Origin: Pseudomonas putida
Lineage (GTDB): Bacteria; Pseudomonadota; Gammaproteobacteria; Pseudomonadales; Pseudomonadaceae
Assembly: GCF_003228315.1 (NCBI RefSeq)
Contig: NZ_CP029693.1
Coordinates: forward strand, 3,418,001-3,482,000
DNA: 64,000 nt
Reading direction: 5' to 3'
How positions within the stretch are numbered: position 1 is the stretch's first letter; the number at the start of each line of letters is the position of its first letter. Shown piece by piece: positions 34,795-43,734 of this stretch. Under the pieces are notes generated by a model. That model saw only the letters and a list, made by a program, of their open reading frames with translations. It searched no databases and had not been told where the DNA came from. The position numbers and the translations under genes are program-made.

Positions 34795-36543
34795 ATGCCT
34801 GCCGAACCGCACTTTCTGCCTGACGTAGACTGCGATGTACTGATCGTCGGCTCCGGCGCGGCCGGCTTGTCGGCGGCGGTGACGGCGGCGTGGCATGGCC
34901 TGAAAGTCATCGTCGTCGAGAAAGACCCGGTGTTCGGCGGCGCCACGGCCTGGTCCGGCGGTTGGGCCTGGGTGCCGTGCAATCCACTGGCCCGCCGCGC
35001 CGGGATCGTCGAAGACGTGGAGTTGCCACGCACTTACCTGCGGCACGAATTGGGCGAACGCTTCAACGAGCCGATGATCGACGCCTTTCTAGAGGCCGGG
35101 CCACGGATGGTGGCCTTCTTCGAACAGCACACCTCGCTGCAGTTCGCCGACGGCAACGCCATTGCCGATATCCATGGCGACACGCCCGGCGCCGGCACCG
35201 GTGGACGATCGGTGATCGCCGCGCCCTACGACGCCAGAAACGCCGGCAAGTTGCTCAAGCGCCTGCGCAAAACCATGCGCGAAACCTCGTTCATGGGCAT
35301 GCCGATCATGGCCGGCGCGGACCTCGGCGCCTTTCTCAACCTGACCCGCTCGCTGTCCGCGGCCTGGCATGTCACCCGGCGCTTTACCCGTCATCTGTTC
35401 GACCTCGCCGTCCATCGCCGGGCGATGCAACTGGTCAACGGCGTGGCGCTGGTGGCACGCCTGGCCAAGTCCGCCGAGGATCTGGGCGTGTTGCTCTGGG
35501 AATCGGCCCCCGTCACCGATCTGCTGCGCGAAGACGACCGGGTGTGCGGCGCAGTCGTCAGTACCGCCAAGGGCTCGGTGCGGATCAACGCACGCAAGGC
35601 CGTAGTGCTGGCGGCCGGTGGCTTCGCCAATGACATCGAGCGGCGCAAGGCCTTGTTCCCGCGCACGCCCACCGGCCATGAACACCTTGCCCTGCCGCCA
35701 TTGGGCGTGTCCGGCGATGGTCTGCGGCTGGGTGAACGCGTCGGCGCCAAAGTCGATTCCGACATGCAGTCTCCCGTCGCCTGGGCACCGGTTTCCCAAG
35801 TACCCCATAGCGACGGCAGCATCGGTCACTTTCCCCACATCATCGAGCGCGGCAAGCCCGGGATTATCGGCGTGTTGAGTAACGGCCAGCGCTTCGTCAA
35901 TGAAGCCAACGGCTACTACGACTACGTCACCGCCATGGTCGCCGCCGCGCCGGAAGGCGAAGAGGTCGCCTCCTGGCTGATCTGCAACCACGACTTTCAA
36001 CGGCGTTATGGCCTGGGCATCTCCCGGCCGTTTCCCGTACCGCTGTCATCCTTTATCCGCAGCGGCTATCTGAAAACCGGTAAAACCCTTGAGGAATTGG
36101 CGCAGGCGTGCGGTATCGATCCGCTGGGATTGCGCACCACCGTGACGGACTACAACCGCCATGCGCGCCATGGTGAAGATCCGCAATTCGGCCGGGGTTC
36201 GACGCCCTACAACCGCAAGCAGGGTGATGCGTTGCAGCAGCCGAACCCCTGCGTGGCCGCCCTCGAAAAAGGCCCGTTCTACGCCGTGAAGGTCCAGCCC
36301 GGCTGCTTTGGCACCTTTGCCGGGCTCAAGGTCAATCCACACGCCCAGGTCCTGGAAGACTCAGGCCAGGTCATTAATGGGCTGTACGCCGCCGGCGGCG
36401 ACATGGCCAGCATCATGGGTGGGCACTACCCGGCCGGCGGCATCAACATCGGCCCGGCGCTGACCTTCGGCTACATCGCCGCCCGCCACATTGCCGGCAT
36501 TACCGCTTACGAACAGGAGATCGAGCATGCAGCACATCGTTAA
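34795..36543 (+). CDS. FAD-dependent dehydrogenase of the 3-ketosteroid-delta1-dehydrogenase/fumarate reductase superfamily
   Basis: 582 residues. The FAD Rossmann motif GSGAAG is at 19-24, with the ribose-binding Glu in VVVEKDPVFGGATAWSGG. The C-terminal LYAAGGDMASIMGGHYPAGGINIGPALTFGYIAARHIAG closes the FAD site and includes the Tyr-Pro-x-Gly-Gly motif of KSTD-like enzymes. These desaturate a ring ketone next to the carbonyl; some relatives aromatise oxocyclohexane carboxylates. Steroid genes are absent here, so a hydroaromatic or cyclic ketone substrate is more likely (inference). GGAG precedes the ATG. It overlaps the aldo/keto reductase gene by 17 bases. Confidence 0.88.
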   Translation: MPAEPHFLPDVDCDVLIVGSGAAGLSAAVTAAWHGLKVIVVEKDPVFGGATAWSGGWAWVPCNPLARRAGIVEDVELPRTYLRHELGERFNEPMIDAFLEAGPRMVAFFEQHTSLQFADGNAIADIHGDTPGAGTGGRSVIAAPYDARNAGKLLKRLRKTMRETSFMGMPIMAGADLGAFLNLTRSLSAAWHVTRRFTRHLFDLAVHRRAMQLVNGVALVARLAKSAEDLGVLLWESAPVTDLLREDDRVCGAVVSTAKGSVRINARKAVVLAAGGFANDIERRKALFPRTPTGHEHLALPPLGVSGDGLRLGERVGAKVDSDMQSPVAWAPVSQVPHSDGSIGHFPHIIERGKPGIIGVLSNGQRFVNEANGYYDYVTAMVAAAPEGEEVASWLICNHDFQRRYGLGISRPFPVPLSSFIRSGYLKTGKTLEELAQACGIDPLGLRTTVTDYNRHARHGEDPQFGRGSTPYNRKQGDALQQPNPCVAALEKGPFYAVKVQPGCFGTFAGLKVNPHAQVLEDSGQVINGLYAAGGDMASIMGGHYPAGGINIGPALTFGYIAARHIAGITAYEQEIEHAAHR

Positions 36544-37360
36544 TGCACAGGGATTGAACATGGCAAAACTCGGCCTCGGCACCTGGCCGATGCTGGGCGA
36601 GGAATGCACCCGCGCGGTGGAGCAGGCCCTGGCACTGGGTTATCGACACATCGATACGGCAGCGGCCTACAACAACGAGGACGCGGTCGGTCAGGCGCTG
36701 GCGAACAGTCCGACACCAAGGGACCAGATCCATGTGACGACCAAGGTCTGGTGGGACCAGTTGCAACCCGATGCCATGCGCCACTCCATGGATCGCAGCC
36801 TCAAGGCATTGCGCAGCGATTACGTCGACCTGTTCATGATCCATTGGCCGACCACCGATTGGGATCTGCCGCGCACGCTGGACACCCTGGTGTCGTTCAA
36901 GGAACAGGGTCTTGCGCGTAACATCGGCGTGGCGAATTTTCCGCTGCCGCTGTTGCGCAAAGTCGTCGAGGAATTCGGCATTCCCCTGTCAGCGATCCAG
37001 GTCGAGTACCACGTACTGCTCGGACAAAACGCCCTGCTGGACTACGCCCGCCGACACGACATGGCCCTGACGGCCTACACGCCACTGGCACGCAACAAGG
37101 TGTCCGAGGTGCCGGTCATTCAACAGATCGCCGCCAAACACGGCGTGCTGCCGGCACAGGTCGCGCTCAAATGGCTGCTGGATCAGGCGAATGTGGCTGC
37201 CATTCCCAAGGCGAGCAGTGAGGCCAATCAATTGGCCAATCTCGCGGCGCTCGATGTGCAACTCGATGATGAGGATCGGCGCTTGATCGCAGGAATCTCC
37301 AAGCGCGAACGCCAGGTCAGTCCTGATTTCGCGCCCGTGTGGGACGCGTTCGACGAGTAA
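36527..37360 (+). CDS. Aldo/keto reductase
   Basis: 277-residue NADPH-dependent TIM-barrel oxidoreductase of the 2,5-diketogluconate reductase-like group. The catalytic tetrad is complete: D43 and Y48 (HIDTAAAY), K73 (TTKVWW) and H106 (MIHWP). It starts inside the end of the flavoprotein gene (17-base overlap; AGGAG just before), so they are one transcript. It would reduce a carbonyl on, or produced from, the flavoprotein substrate. The exact compound is unknown. Confidence 0.92.
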   Translation: MQHIVNAQGLNMAKLGLGTWPMLGEECTRAVEQALALGYRHIDTAAAYNNEDAVGQALANSPTPRDQIHVTTKVWWDQLQPDAMRHSMDRSLKALRSDYVDLFMIHWPTTDWDLPRTLDTLVSFKEQGLARNIGVANFPLPLLRKVVEEFGIPLSAIQVEYHVLLGQNALLDYARRHDMALTAYTPLARNKVSEVPVIQQIAAKHGVLPAQVALKWLLDQANVAAIPKASSEANQLANLAALDVQLDDEDRRLIAGISKRERQVSPDFAPVWDAFDE

Positions 37361-37499
37361 CGGGGAAAAGACCTCGGTCAGCGGCCATGGTGGCCGAGGT
37401 CTCACCACTTCTTACACATTTATCCCACCGTGCTTTTTCAGTGCGGTTATTCATGGACCGGGCGATACCCGCCCCATCAACCCATGAAGGACCGCAAAC

Positions 37500-38336
37500 A
37501 TGCTATGGAACAAAGCCAGACGCAGTAAAAACGTCAATGACAGACGCAAGGGCAAGGATGCCCGCACACTCACAGGGAAAACCTTCGGCGCCAGACTGGC
37601 TGCGCTTGCTCTGGCAGGTGCAGGACTTTACTCGACACTGAGTGACATGCCACTCGTCCCCCTCGAAATGCTTGCCCCACCGGCTTCCGAAGATCTGCAA
37701 CTGAAGTTCGTCCAATCCGTATTGGGTGAGACCGAAGACACCTGGAAGATGCTGTTTCGCCGATTGGGACATGTCTATGCCCCGCCCACACTGACCCTGT
37801 TTGAAAACACCGTGAAGTCAGGATGTGGCTTCGCCGGATCCGTCAGCGGACCTTTCTTTTGCCCGGCCAACAAACAGGTTTATCTCGACCTGGAGTTCTT
37901 CGCGAGGATGGAGCAGCAGTACGCCGTGGTGGGCGACTTCGCGCGGGCGTACATCATCGCGCATGAGATCGGACATCACGTGCAGCTGGAACTGGGCCTT
38001 TCCGAGCTGCTCGAACAAGCCTTGCAGGACAACAAGCCCGTCACCGGTGATGGCGGACTGGAAGTGCGTGGGGAGTTGCAAGCCGATTGCCTGGCCGGCG
38101 TCTGGGCGCACCATGCGCAGCAACGCCTGGACTGGCTGGAACCGGGCGATATCGAAGCCGCACTGCATGCCGCCACCACCTTTGGTGACGACAACCTGCA
38201 ACGTCTGCGAAACGGTTCCGTCAAGCCAGGGACCTTCGCCCACGGCACCTCGGAGCAACGCGTCAGCTGGTTCAAAACCGGTTTTGAGACTGGCCGAACG
38301 GATGCATGCGACACCTTCGCCGCCACCGACCTGTAG
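37500..38336 (+). CDS. Neutral zinc metallopeptidase, YpfJ-like, diverged tandem copy 1
   Basis: 278 residues. A basic N-terminus (MLWNKARRSKNVNDRRKGK) precedes a membrane anchor (about 30-48, GARLAALALAGAGLYSTL), then the peptidase domain. The zinc site is HEIGHH at 155-160 with the downstream ELQADCLAGVW Glu as third ligand. It is clearly a duplicate of the next gene (shared MLWxKxRRSxNV start, GETEDTWK, GPFFCPANKQVYLDL, GTSEQRVSWFKTGFETG). It lacks the Gly-rich linker after the N-terminus and is more diverged from the family. Envelope location is likely; substrate unknown. Confidence 0.9.
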   Translation: MLWNKARRSKNVNDRRKGKDARTLTGKTFGARLAALALAGAGLYSTLSDMPLVPLEMLAPPASEDLQLKFVQSVLGETEDTWKMLFRRLGHVYAPPTLTLFENTVKSGCGFAGSVSGPFFCPANKQVYLDLEFFARMEQQYAVVGDFARAYIIAHEIGHHVQLELGLSELLEQALQDNKPVTGDGGLEVRGELQADCLAGVWAHHAQQRLDWLEPGDIEAALHAATTFGDDNLQRLRNGSVKPGTFAHGTSEQRVSWFKTGFETGRTDACDTFAATDL

Positions 38337-38484
38337 TACCCGCCCGTCATCGAAACAGCTCATCTCCCACACCCTGCCGAACCTGCGGCGCCCTGGACTG
38401 TCTGACGACCGGACTGGCGCCGCTCCTGCTTGGCAGCAACACTCATCGCACCAAGCTTTATCCAGAACAGAAGAGGATTCCCAC

Positions 38485-39375
38485 ATGCTATGGAGAAAAG
38501 GCCGGCGCAGTGACAACGTGGTCGATGCCCGTGGCGATGACACTGGCGGTGGCGGTGGCGGGATGCGCTTCGGTGGCGGCAAGGGCCTGAGCCTGACAGC
38601 CATTCTTCTGATTGTCGGCATCGGCTGGATCACCGGACAGGATCCCCTGCAGATTCTCGGCCAGCTCACCGGGCAAATGCAGCAGACGGCACCGGTCGGC
38701 AACCAGACCCGCAAGGCCCCGCCGGCCAACGATGAAGGCGCCGAATTCGTGCGTTCGATCCTGGGCGACACCGAAGACACCTGGCGCGAGATATTCCAGC
38801 AGGGCGGCCGGCAATACAAAGACCCGACCCTGGTGCTGTTCAGTAACCGGGTCAACTCGGCCTGTGGCCTGGCCACCTCGGCGACCGGTCCGTTCTATTG
38901 CCCGGCGGACCAGAAGGTCTACCTGGACATGGCGTTCTTCCAGGAGATGTCGCAACGCTTTGCCGCTGCCGGCGACTTCGCCCAGGCCTACGTGATCGCT
39001 CACGAAGTCGGACACCATGTGCAGACCTTGCTCGGCGTCTCGGCGAAGATTCAGACGGCGCGTCAACAGGGTCGGCAGATGGAGGGTGACGGTGGCTTGC
39101 TGGTCCGTCAGGAACTGCAGGCCGACTGTCTGGCCGGGGTCTGGGCCAACCATGCACAGAAGCGTTTGAACTGGATGGAACCGGGCGACATCGAAGAAGC
39201 ACTGAACGCCGCCAATGCCATTGGCGACGATCGCTTGCAGCAACAGGGTCAGGGCCGCGTGGTGCCGGACTCGTTTACCCATGGTACGTCAGCGCAACGG
39301 GTGCGCTGGTTCAAAACCGGATTCGCCCAGGGCCAGGTTGGCCAGTGCGATACCTTTGCGACGAAAAATCTGTAG
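38485..39375 (+). CDS. ypfJ: Neutral zinc metallopeptidase, YpfJ family, tandem copy 2
   Basis: 296 residues, the typical length and sequence of YpfJ-like proteins. N-terminal MLWRKGRRSDNVVDARG, a Gly-rich stretch (DDTGGGGGGMRFGGGKG), one membrane helix (about 36-50, LTAILLIVGIGWI), then the zinc peptidase domain with HEVGHH at 173-178 and QELQADCLAGVWANHAQ. The domain faces the periplasm. The function is unknown in all bacteria I can recall. The hydrolase gene starts on the next base after its stop codon. Many in-frame codons exist upstream but the ATG at 38485 aligns with copy 1. Confidence 0.92.
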   Translation: MLWRKGRRSDNVVDARGDDTGGGGGGMRFGGGKGLSLTAILLIVGIGWITGQDPLQILGQLTGQMQQTAPVGNQTRKAPPANDEGAEFVRSILGDTEDTWREIFQQGGRQYKDPTLVLFSNRVNSACGLATSATGPFYCPADQKVYLDMAFFQEMSQRFAAAGDFAQAYVIAHEVGHHVQTLLGVSAKIQTARQQGRQMEGDGGLLVRQELQADCLAGVWANHAQKRLNWMEPGDIEEALNAANAIGDDRLQQQGQGRVVPDSFTHGTSAQRVRWFKTGFAQGQVGQCDTFATKNL

Positions 39376-40347
39376 ATGAAAAAATGGTTGTTGGTGTTGC
39401 TGTTGATCTGTGCAAACCCTTTCACAAATACCTGGGCTGCCGAGCAGGCGGTGAAGGAAATCAGTCCCGGACGCCTGTTGTTGAAATCGGGCGAGATCGC
39501 CGTGGGGATCAGCCCCGCTCCGAGCAAAATCGAACGCGTGCTGATCATCGTCCACGGTCGCCCGCGCAATGCGCAGACCTACCTGCAAAGCGCCGAACAC
39601 GCGGCCGAACTGGCAGGACAGAGTGCAACCACGCTGGTGATTGCTCCGCAGTTTCTCAATGAAATGGATGTCGCCCAGCATCCCGTGGCCGACACGGTGT
39701 TGCGCTGGCAAGGCAACGAGTGGATGGCCGGCGGTGAATCCACTGCTCCGTTTCGTCTTAGCTCCTTTGATGCGCTGGATGAAATCATCGCCCGACTAAG
39801 TGATCGCCAGCAGTTTCCGGACGTGAAGCAAATCGTCATCGCCGGTCATTCCGGCGGCGCCCAGGTGGTCCAGCGCTACGCCCTGCTGGGCCATGAGCAA
39901 CCCGCGCTGGAAGCCGCTGGCGTGCAACTGCGCTACGTGATCGCCAACCCGTCTTCCTACACGTATTTCGATGAACGCCGGCCAGTGGCGTTCAATCACG
40001 CCGCCTGCCCGGACTTCAATCGCTGGAAGTACGGCCTGACGGAACTACCCGCCTACGCCGCAGGACAAACCGCCGCACAGCTGCAGGAAAAATACTTCAA
40101 GCGCGACATCGTTTATCTACTGGGGCAGCAGGACATCGACCCCAATCACCCGGCGCTGGACAAGAGCTGTGAAGCGAAAGCCCAGGGTCCGTATCGACTC
40201 GCGCGCGGGCGTTTTTATTTCGATTACCTGAAGCGGCTGGCGCCGCAAGGGTTGAATCAGCAGCTGATTGAAGTGCCTGGGGTGGGGCATAACGGTGAGG
40301 GAATGTTGACCTCGCCTGAGGGGCAGAAGGCTTTATTTGGTCTGTGA
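39376..40347 (+). CDS. Exported alpha/beta-hydrolase
   Basis: 323 residues with a Sec signal peptide (MKKWLLVLLLICANPFTNTWA). It has the oxyanion region VLIIVHGRPRNAQTYL, the nucleophile elbow GHSGG near residue 157, and a likely catalytic His in VPGVGHNGEGM near the C-terminus. Candidate Asp in LLGQQDIDPNHP. Probably a periplasmic esterase or peptidase of unknown substrate. The ATG begins immediately after the TAG of the metallopeptidase gene, so it should be translated by coupling, which suggests joint function in envelope processing. Confidence 0.86.
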   Translation: MKKWLLVLLLICANPFTNTWAAEQAVKEISPGRLLLKSGEIAVGISPAPSKIERVLIIVHGRPRNAQTYLQSAEHAAELAGQSATTLVIAPQFLNEMDVAQHPVADTVLRWQGNEWMAGGESTAPFRLSSFDALDEIIARLSDRQQFPDVKQIVIAGHSGGAQVVQRYALLGHEQPALEAAGVQLRYVIANPSSYTYFDERRPVAFNHAACPDFNRWKYGLTELPAYAAGQTAAQLQEKYFKRDIVYLLGQQDIDPNHPALDKSCEAKAQGPYRLARGRFYFDYLKRLAPQGLNQQLIEVPGVGHNGEGMLTSPEGQKALFGL

Positions 40348-40371
40348 GATTTGAGGTGTTTGATCTGACGT

Positions 40372-40440
40372 CATCGCGAGCAGGCTCGCTCCCACAATGG
40401 AATGCGATCAACTGTGGGAGCGAGCCTGCTCGCGAAAGCG
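40372..40440. repeat. REP doublet in opposite arrangement
   Basis: CATCGCGAGCAGGCTCGCTCCCACA followed by TGTGGGAGCGAGCCTGCTCGCGA: the two REPs face outward compared with most other doublets here. Confidence 0.88.
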
Positions 40441-40461
40441 GTTAACCAGACAACAATGCCC

Positions 40462-41055
40462 TCAAGTCGAGAGCATTTTGCGCAACTCAACACAATCCTG
40501 TGCATGCCAATCCGTCAATTCCGGCCACGGGTTATCCGGCAAATTGACCAACACCGTCCGCGTCCCCGCCGCCCGCCCGCAATCCAGGTCGAAGCGGTAA
40601 TCCCCCACCATCACCATCTCGCGGGTTGGCACATTCCAGGCTTCGGCCAGTTTCAACAGACCACCAGGATGCGGCTTGGGCGGCGCTTCATCGCGACCGA
40701 GCACGTCCTCCACCGCGAAGCAGTCCGCCAGGCCAATGGCCTCCAGCGTGACATGCGCCAGCTCACGGGCATTGCGCGTGAGAATGCCCAGTCGGTAGCC
40801 GCGCGCGGCCAGATCACGCACCAGTTCCACGGCACCCGTCGCCGGTTTTGAGCCTAACGCCAGATCCCGCTCATGCTCCAGCAGCCATGCATGTTTGGCC
40901 GCGGCTTCTTCGGCCGGCAGCGCGGCCAGGTGCGTGAGTATGTCGTCTTCGGGCGGGATCGCCAGCGCGACACGAATCGCCGCGAAGTCATGCACGGCGA
41001 CGGTCAGGGTGCCGTCCATGTCGAACACCCAGTGGCGTACGTCGGCCAGGCTCAT
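40462..41055 (-). CDS. HAD-superfamily phosphatase (phosphoglycolate phosphatase-like)
   Basis: 197 residues. Motif I FDMDGTLT places the nucleophile and acid/base at D12 and D14. Motif II is LGILTRNARE, motif III Lys is in PPKPHPGGLLKL, and motif IV is MVGDYRFDLDCGRAAG. The small helical cap of about 60 residues suggests a C1-cap phosphatase such as Gph. Substrate not decidable. Its ATG overlaps the tesB stop (41052-41055), so the two genes are co-translated. Confidence 0.9.
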   Translation of the reverse strand: MSLADVRHWVFDMDGTLTVAVHDFAAIRVALAIPPEDDILTHLAALPAEEAAAKHAWLLEHERDLALGSKPATGAVELVRDLAARGYRLGILTRNARELAHVTLEAIGLADCFAVEDVLGRDEAPPKPHPGGLLKLAEAWNVPTREMVMVGDYRFDLDCGRAAGTRTVLVNLPDNPWPELTDWHAQDCVELRKMLST

Positions 41056-41921
41056 GCCCAATCCTTGCGATGGCGAATCAGGCCTTCCTGAGTGACCGAG
41101 GCCACCAATTCCCCGGCGCGGTTGAACACGCTGCCACGGGAGAACCCGCGGGAGTTGCCCGCCCACGGGCTGTCCATCGCGTAGAGCAGCCAGTCATCGG
41201 CGCGCAGGTCCTTGTGGAACCACAGCGCATGGTCGAGGCTGGCGACCTGCATGTCCTTGTGCCAAACCGATTTGCCATGGGGCTGCATCGAGGTGGTCAG
41301 CAGACCGAAGTCCGAGGCATACGCCAGCAGGTATTTATGCAGGGCCGGCGAGTCGGCCAGGGCACCGTCGGCGCGAAACCAGACGTACTTGATCGGATCG
41401 GACGGCTGCGGGTTGTAGGGATCTTTCTCGGTGATCGGACGAAACTCGATCGGCTTCGGGCAGAGCAGTTTTTCGCGCATCTTCTCCGGGATCAGGTGCG
41501 CGCGTTGCTGGGTGATTTCCAGTTCCGACGGCAGGTTTTCCGGGCCGACCACTTGCGGCATTTGCGACTGGTGCTCAAAGCCCTGTTCGTCGTACTGGAA
41601 GGAGGCGCTGCAGGTAAAAATCGGGTGTCCCTTCTGGATCGCCGTCACCCGCCGCGTGCTGAAACTGCCGCCATCGCGAACCCGGTCAACCTGATACACC
41701 ACCGGCAAGCCGGCATCGCCCGGACGCAGGAAGTAGCCATGCATCGAATGCACATGGCGCGTTTCTTCAACGGTCTGACTGGCCGCCGACAGCGACTGGC
41801 CGAGCACCTGACCGCCGAACAACTGACGAAACCCCAGGTCCTGGCTACGGCCACGGAACAGGTTTTCCTCGATCGATTCCAGGGTCAGCAAGTCCACCAG
41901 ATCTTCCAACACTTGGCTCAT
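41052..41921 (-). CDS. tesB: Acyl-CoA thioesterase II
   Basis: 289-residue double-hotdog thioesterase that hydrolyses medium- and long-chain acyl-CoA to free acid and CoA. The first hotdog (about 20-115) contains LFGGQVLGQSLSAASQTV and HSMHGYFLRPGD. The second contains the catalytic region SLDHALWFHKDLRADDWLLYAMDSPWAGNSRGFSRGSVFNRAGELVASVTQEGL. GGAG is well placed before the ATG. Overlaps the HAD gene by four bases. Confidence 0.95.
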   Translation of the reverse strand: MSQVLEDLVDLLTLESIEENLFRGRSQDLGFRQLFGGQVLGQSLSAASQTVEETRHVHSMHGYFLRPGDAGLPVVYQVDRVRDGGSFSTRRVTAIQKGHPIFTCSASFQYDEQGFEHQSQMPQVVGPENLPSELEITQQRAHLIPEKMREKLLCPKPIEFRPITEKDPYNPQPSDPIKYVWFRADGALADSPALHKYLLAYASDFGLLTTSMQPHGKSVWHKDMQVASLDHALWFHKDLRADDWLLYAMDSPWAGNSRGFSRGSVFNRAGELVASVTQEGLIRHRKDWA

Positions 41922-42027
41922 TCAGACTCTCCTCACTCAACACAACGCCGCGCAGTCGTGGCTGCGTCGGTCGATTCAAATTCTGGCCCGGGCCAACATG
42001 AGGGCCATTGTAAACGTACGTGTCAGC

Positions 42028-42597
42028 TTATCCATGCAAGGTTTGCAGCCACTGCTCACGATTGATGCGATAGAGCACGTGATGACGCAGGGGATGGCCG
42101 ACTTCGAGCCTGGGGTGTTCGAAGTCATCGCGCGGGTCGTGATGCATTCCGATGGCCTGCATGACTTTCTGCGACGGCAGGTTGTTGTCGGCGGTGAAGG
42201 AGACGATCTCGTTCAGGGGTAACCGGTCAAACCCGCAACGCAGAGCGGTCCAGGCGGCTTCACTGGCATACCCCAGCCCCCAGTGTTCCCGCGCCAGGCG
42301 CCAGCCGATCTCGGTGGCTGGAGTAAACGGCGCGTCGAATCCGACCACGGCCAGGCCGGTAAATCCGATGAACTGACCGGTGTCCTTGCGCTCCAGCGCC
42401 CAGAGGCCGAAGCCGTGCTCGGCAAAATGGCCCCTGATTCGCCCGATCAATGAAGCGCTTTCCAGCCGGCTCAAGGGCGCCGGGAAATAGCGCATGACCT
42501 GTGGGTCGGCACACATCTCGGCAAATTCCGGCAAATCCTGGTCACGCCACTGGCGCATCAGCAGACGCGCGCTTTCGAGTTCCAGTATCGGTTCCAT
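42028..42597 (-). CDS. GNAT family N-acetyltransferase (RimJ/RimL-like)
   Basis: 189 residues. LESARLLMRQWRDQDLPEF is the usual start of the RimJ-like group. The acetyl-CoA segment is EIGWRLAREHWGLGYASEAAWTALRCGF, and NLPSQKVMQAIGM is the C-terminal motif. Acetyl acceptor unknown: it could modify ribosomal proteins or small amines. The start at 42597 (MEPILELES) is chosen because upstream frame has no homologous sequence. Divergent from the HDAC-like gene. Confidence 0.88.
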   Translation of the reverse strand: MEPILELESARLLMRQWRDQDLPEFAEMCADPQVMRYFPAPLSRLESASLIGRIRGHFAEHGFGLWALERKDTGQFIGFTGLAVVGFDAPFTPATEIGWRLAREHWGLGYASEAAWTALRCGFDRLPLNEIVSFTADNNLPSQKVMQAIGMHHDPRDDFEHPRLEVGHPLRHHVLYRINREQWLQTLHG

Positions 42598-42689
42598 CAG
42601 GCCCCTCCCCCATTTCCATGCCGCCAGTCTACAACGCTGGTAGGATCCTTCACTCGTTCCTATCCGCCTTACAGTCAGACATTTCAGCC

Positions 42690-43610
42690 ATGCCCCTGCC
42701 GTTGATTTATCACGAAGACTACAGCCCCGAGTTCCCGGCGGATCACCGCTTCCCCATGGACAAGTTCCGCCTGCTGCGCGATCACCTGGTGGAGAGCGGG
42801 CTGACCCGTGACGCCGACCTGTTGCGTCCGCCACTGTGCCCGCCGGAGATTCTCGCGCTCGCCCATGACCCTTCGTATATCGAACGCTACATGGGCGGCG
42901 AGTTGTCCCGTGAAGATCAACGTCGCCTCGGCCTGCCCTGGAGCGAAGCCCTGGCCCGGCGCACGGTGCGAGCGGTCGGCGGTTCCATTCTGGCGGCCGA
43001 GCAAGCCCTGGAGCATGGCCTGGCCTGCCACCTGGCCGGCGGCACCCACCATGCCCATTACGACCATCCGGCCGGATTCTGCATCTTCAATGACCTGGCG
43101 GTGATCAGCCATTTCCTCCTGGAATGTGGCCGGGTCAACCGCGTGTTGATCTTTGACTGCGACGTGCACCAGGGCGATGGCACCGCGCGCATCCTGCACA
43201 ACACCCCGGAGGCGATTACCGTTTCCCTGCATTGCGAAAAGAATTTTCCTGCACGCAAGGCCGAAAGCGATTGGGACATCCCGCTGCCCAATGGCATGGG
43301 CGACGAGGATTACCTGAAGGTGGTCAACGATGCGCTCAACTACCTGCTGCCCCTCTATCAGCCCGACCTGGTGCTGTATGACGCCGGTGTCGACGTGCAC
43401 AAGGACGACGCCCTGGGTTACCTGAAGCTGACCGACCAGGGTGTGGCAGCCCGGGATGAAAGCGTCATGCGCCATTGCCTGGGTCGCGATATTCCGGTGG
43501 TCGGGGTGATCGGTGGCGGCTACAGCAAGGACCGCAAGGCCCTGGCACGACGCCATGGCATCCTCCATCACAGCGCGCAGCGGGTCTGGCAGTCATCAGG
43601 CTGTCACTGA
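42690..43610 (+). CDS. Histone deacetylase-like amidohydrolase
   Basis: 306-residue class IV-like HDAC superfamily enzyme that removes acetyl or related acyl groups from amines with a zinc ion. Active-site motifs: tandem HH in GGTHHAHYDHPAGFC, zinc ligands Asp and His in DCDVHQGDGT, and Asp in YDAGVDVHKDD. It lies near acyl-CoA thioesterase and acetyltransferase genes, but the substrate (polyamine, protein or other) is unknown. The ribosome site is weak. Confidence 0.92.
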   Translation: MPLPLIYHEDYSPEFPADHRFPMDKFRLLRDHLVESGLTRDADLLRPPLCPPEILALAHDPSYIERYMGGELSREDQRRLGLPWSEALARRTVRAVGGSILAAEQALEHGLACHLAGGTHHAHYDHPAGFCIFNDLAVISHFLLECGRVNRVLIFDCDVHQGDGTARILHNTPEAITVSLHCEKNFPARKAESDWDIPLPNGMGDEDYLKVVNDALNYLLPLYQPDLVLYDAGVDVHKDDALGYLKLTDQGVAARDESVMRHCLGRDIPVVGVIGGGYSKDRKALARRHGILHHSAQRVWQSSGCH

Positions 43611-43648
43611 GCTGTGGATGCTTTACCCACAGTGGCTGTGGAACCGCC

Positions 43649-43657
43649 TGTGGATAA
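43649..43657 (-). promoter_or_regulatory. Perfect DnaA box
   Basis: TGTGGATAA on the plus strand, the reverse of TTATCCACA. First of four perfect boxes within 1.15 kb (others at 44344, 44395 and 44783). Confidence 0.5.
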
Positions 43658-43734
43658 CCTGAGTGAAAGGGACTACAGCCCTTACCGTGCTTGGGTTAGA
43701 GGACGGCGATTATTTTTTGACCAGCCTTGGATCC

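Noticed and set aside
37825..38484. Upstream extension of the second metallopeptidase gene
   Set aside because: The frame is open back into copy 1 but reads that gene out of frame; the protein aligns with copy 1 only from the ATG at 38485.
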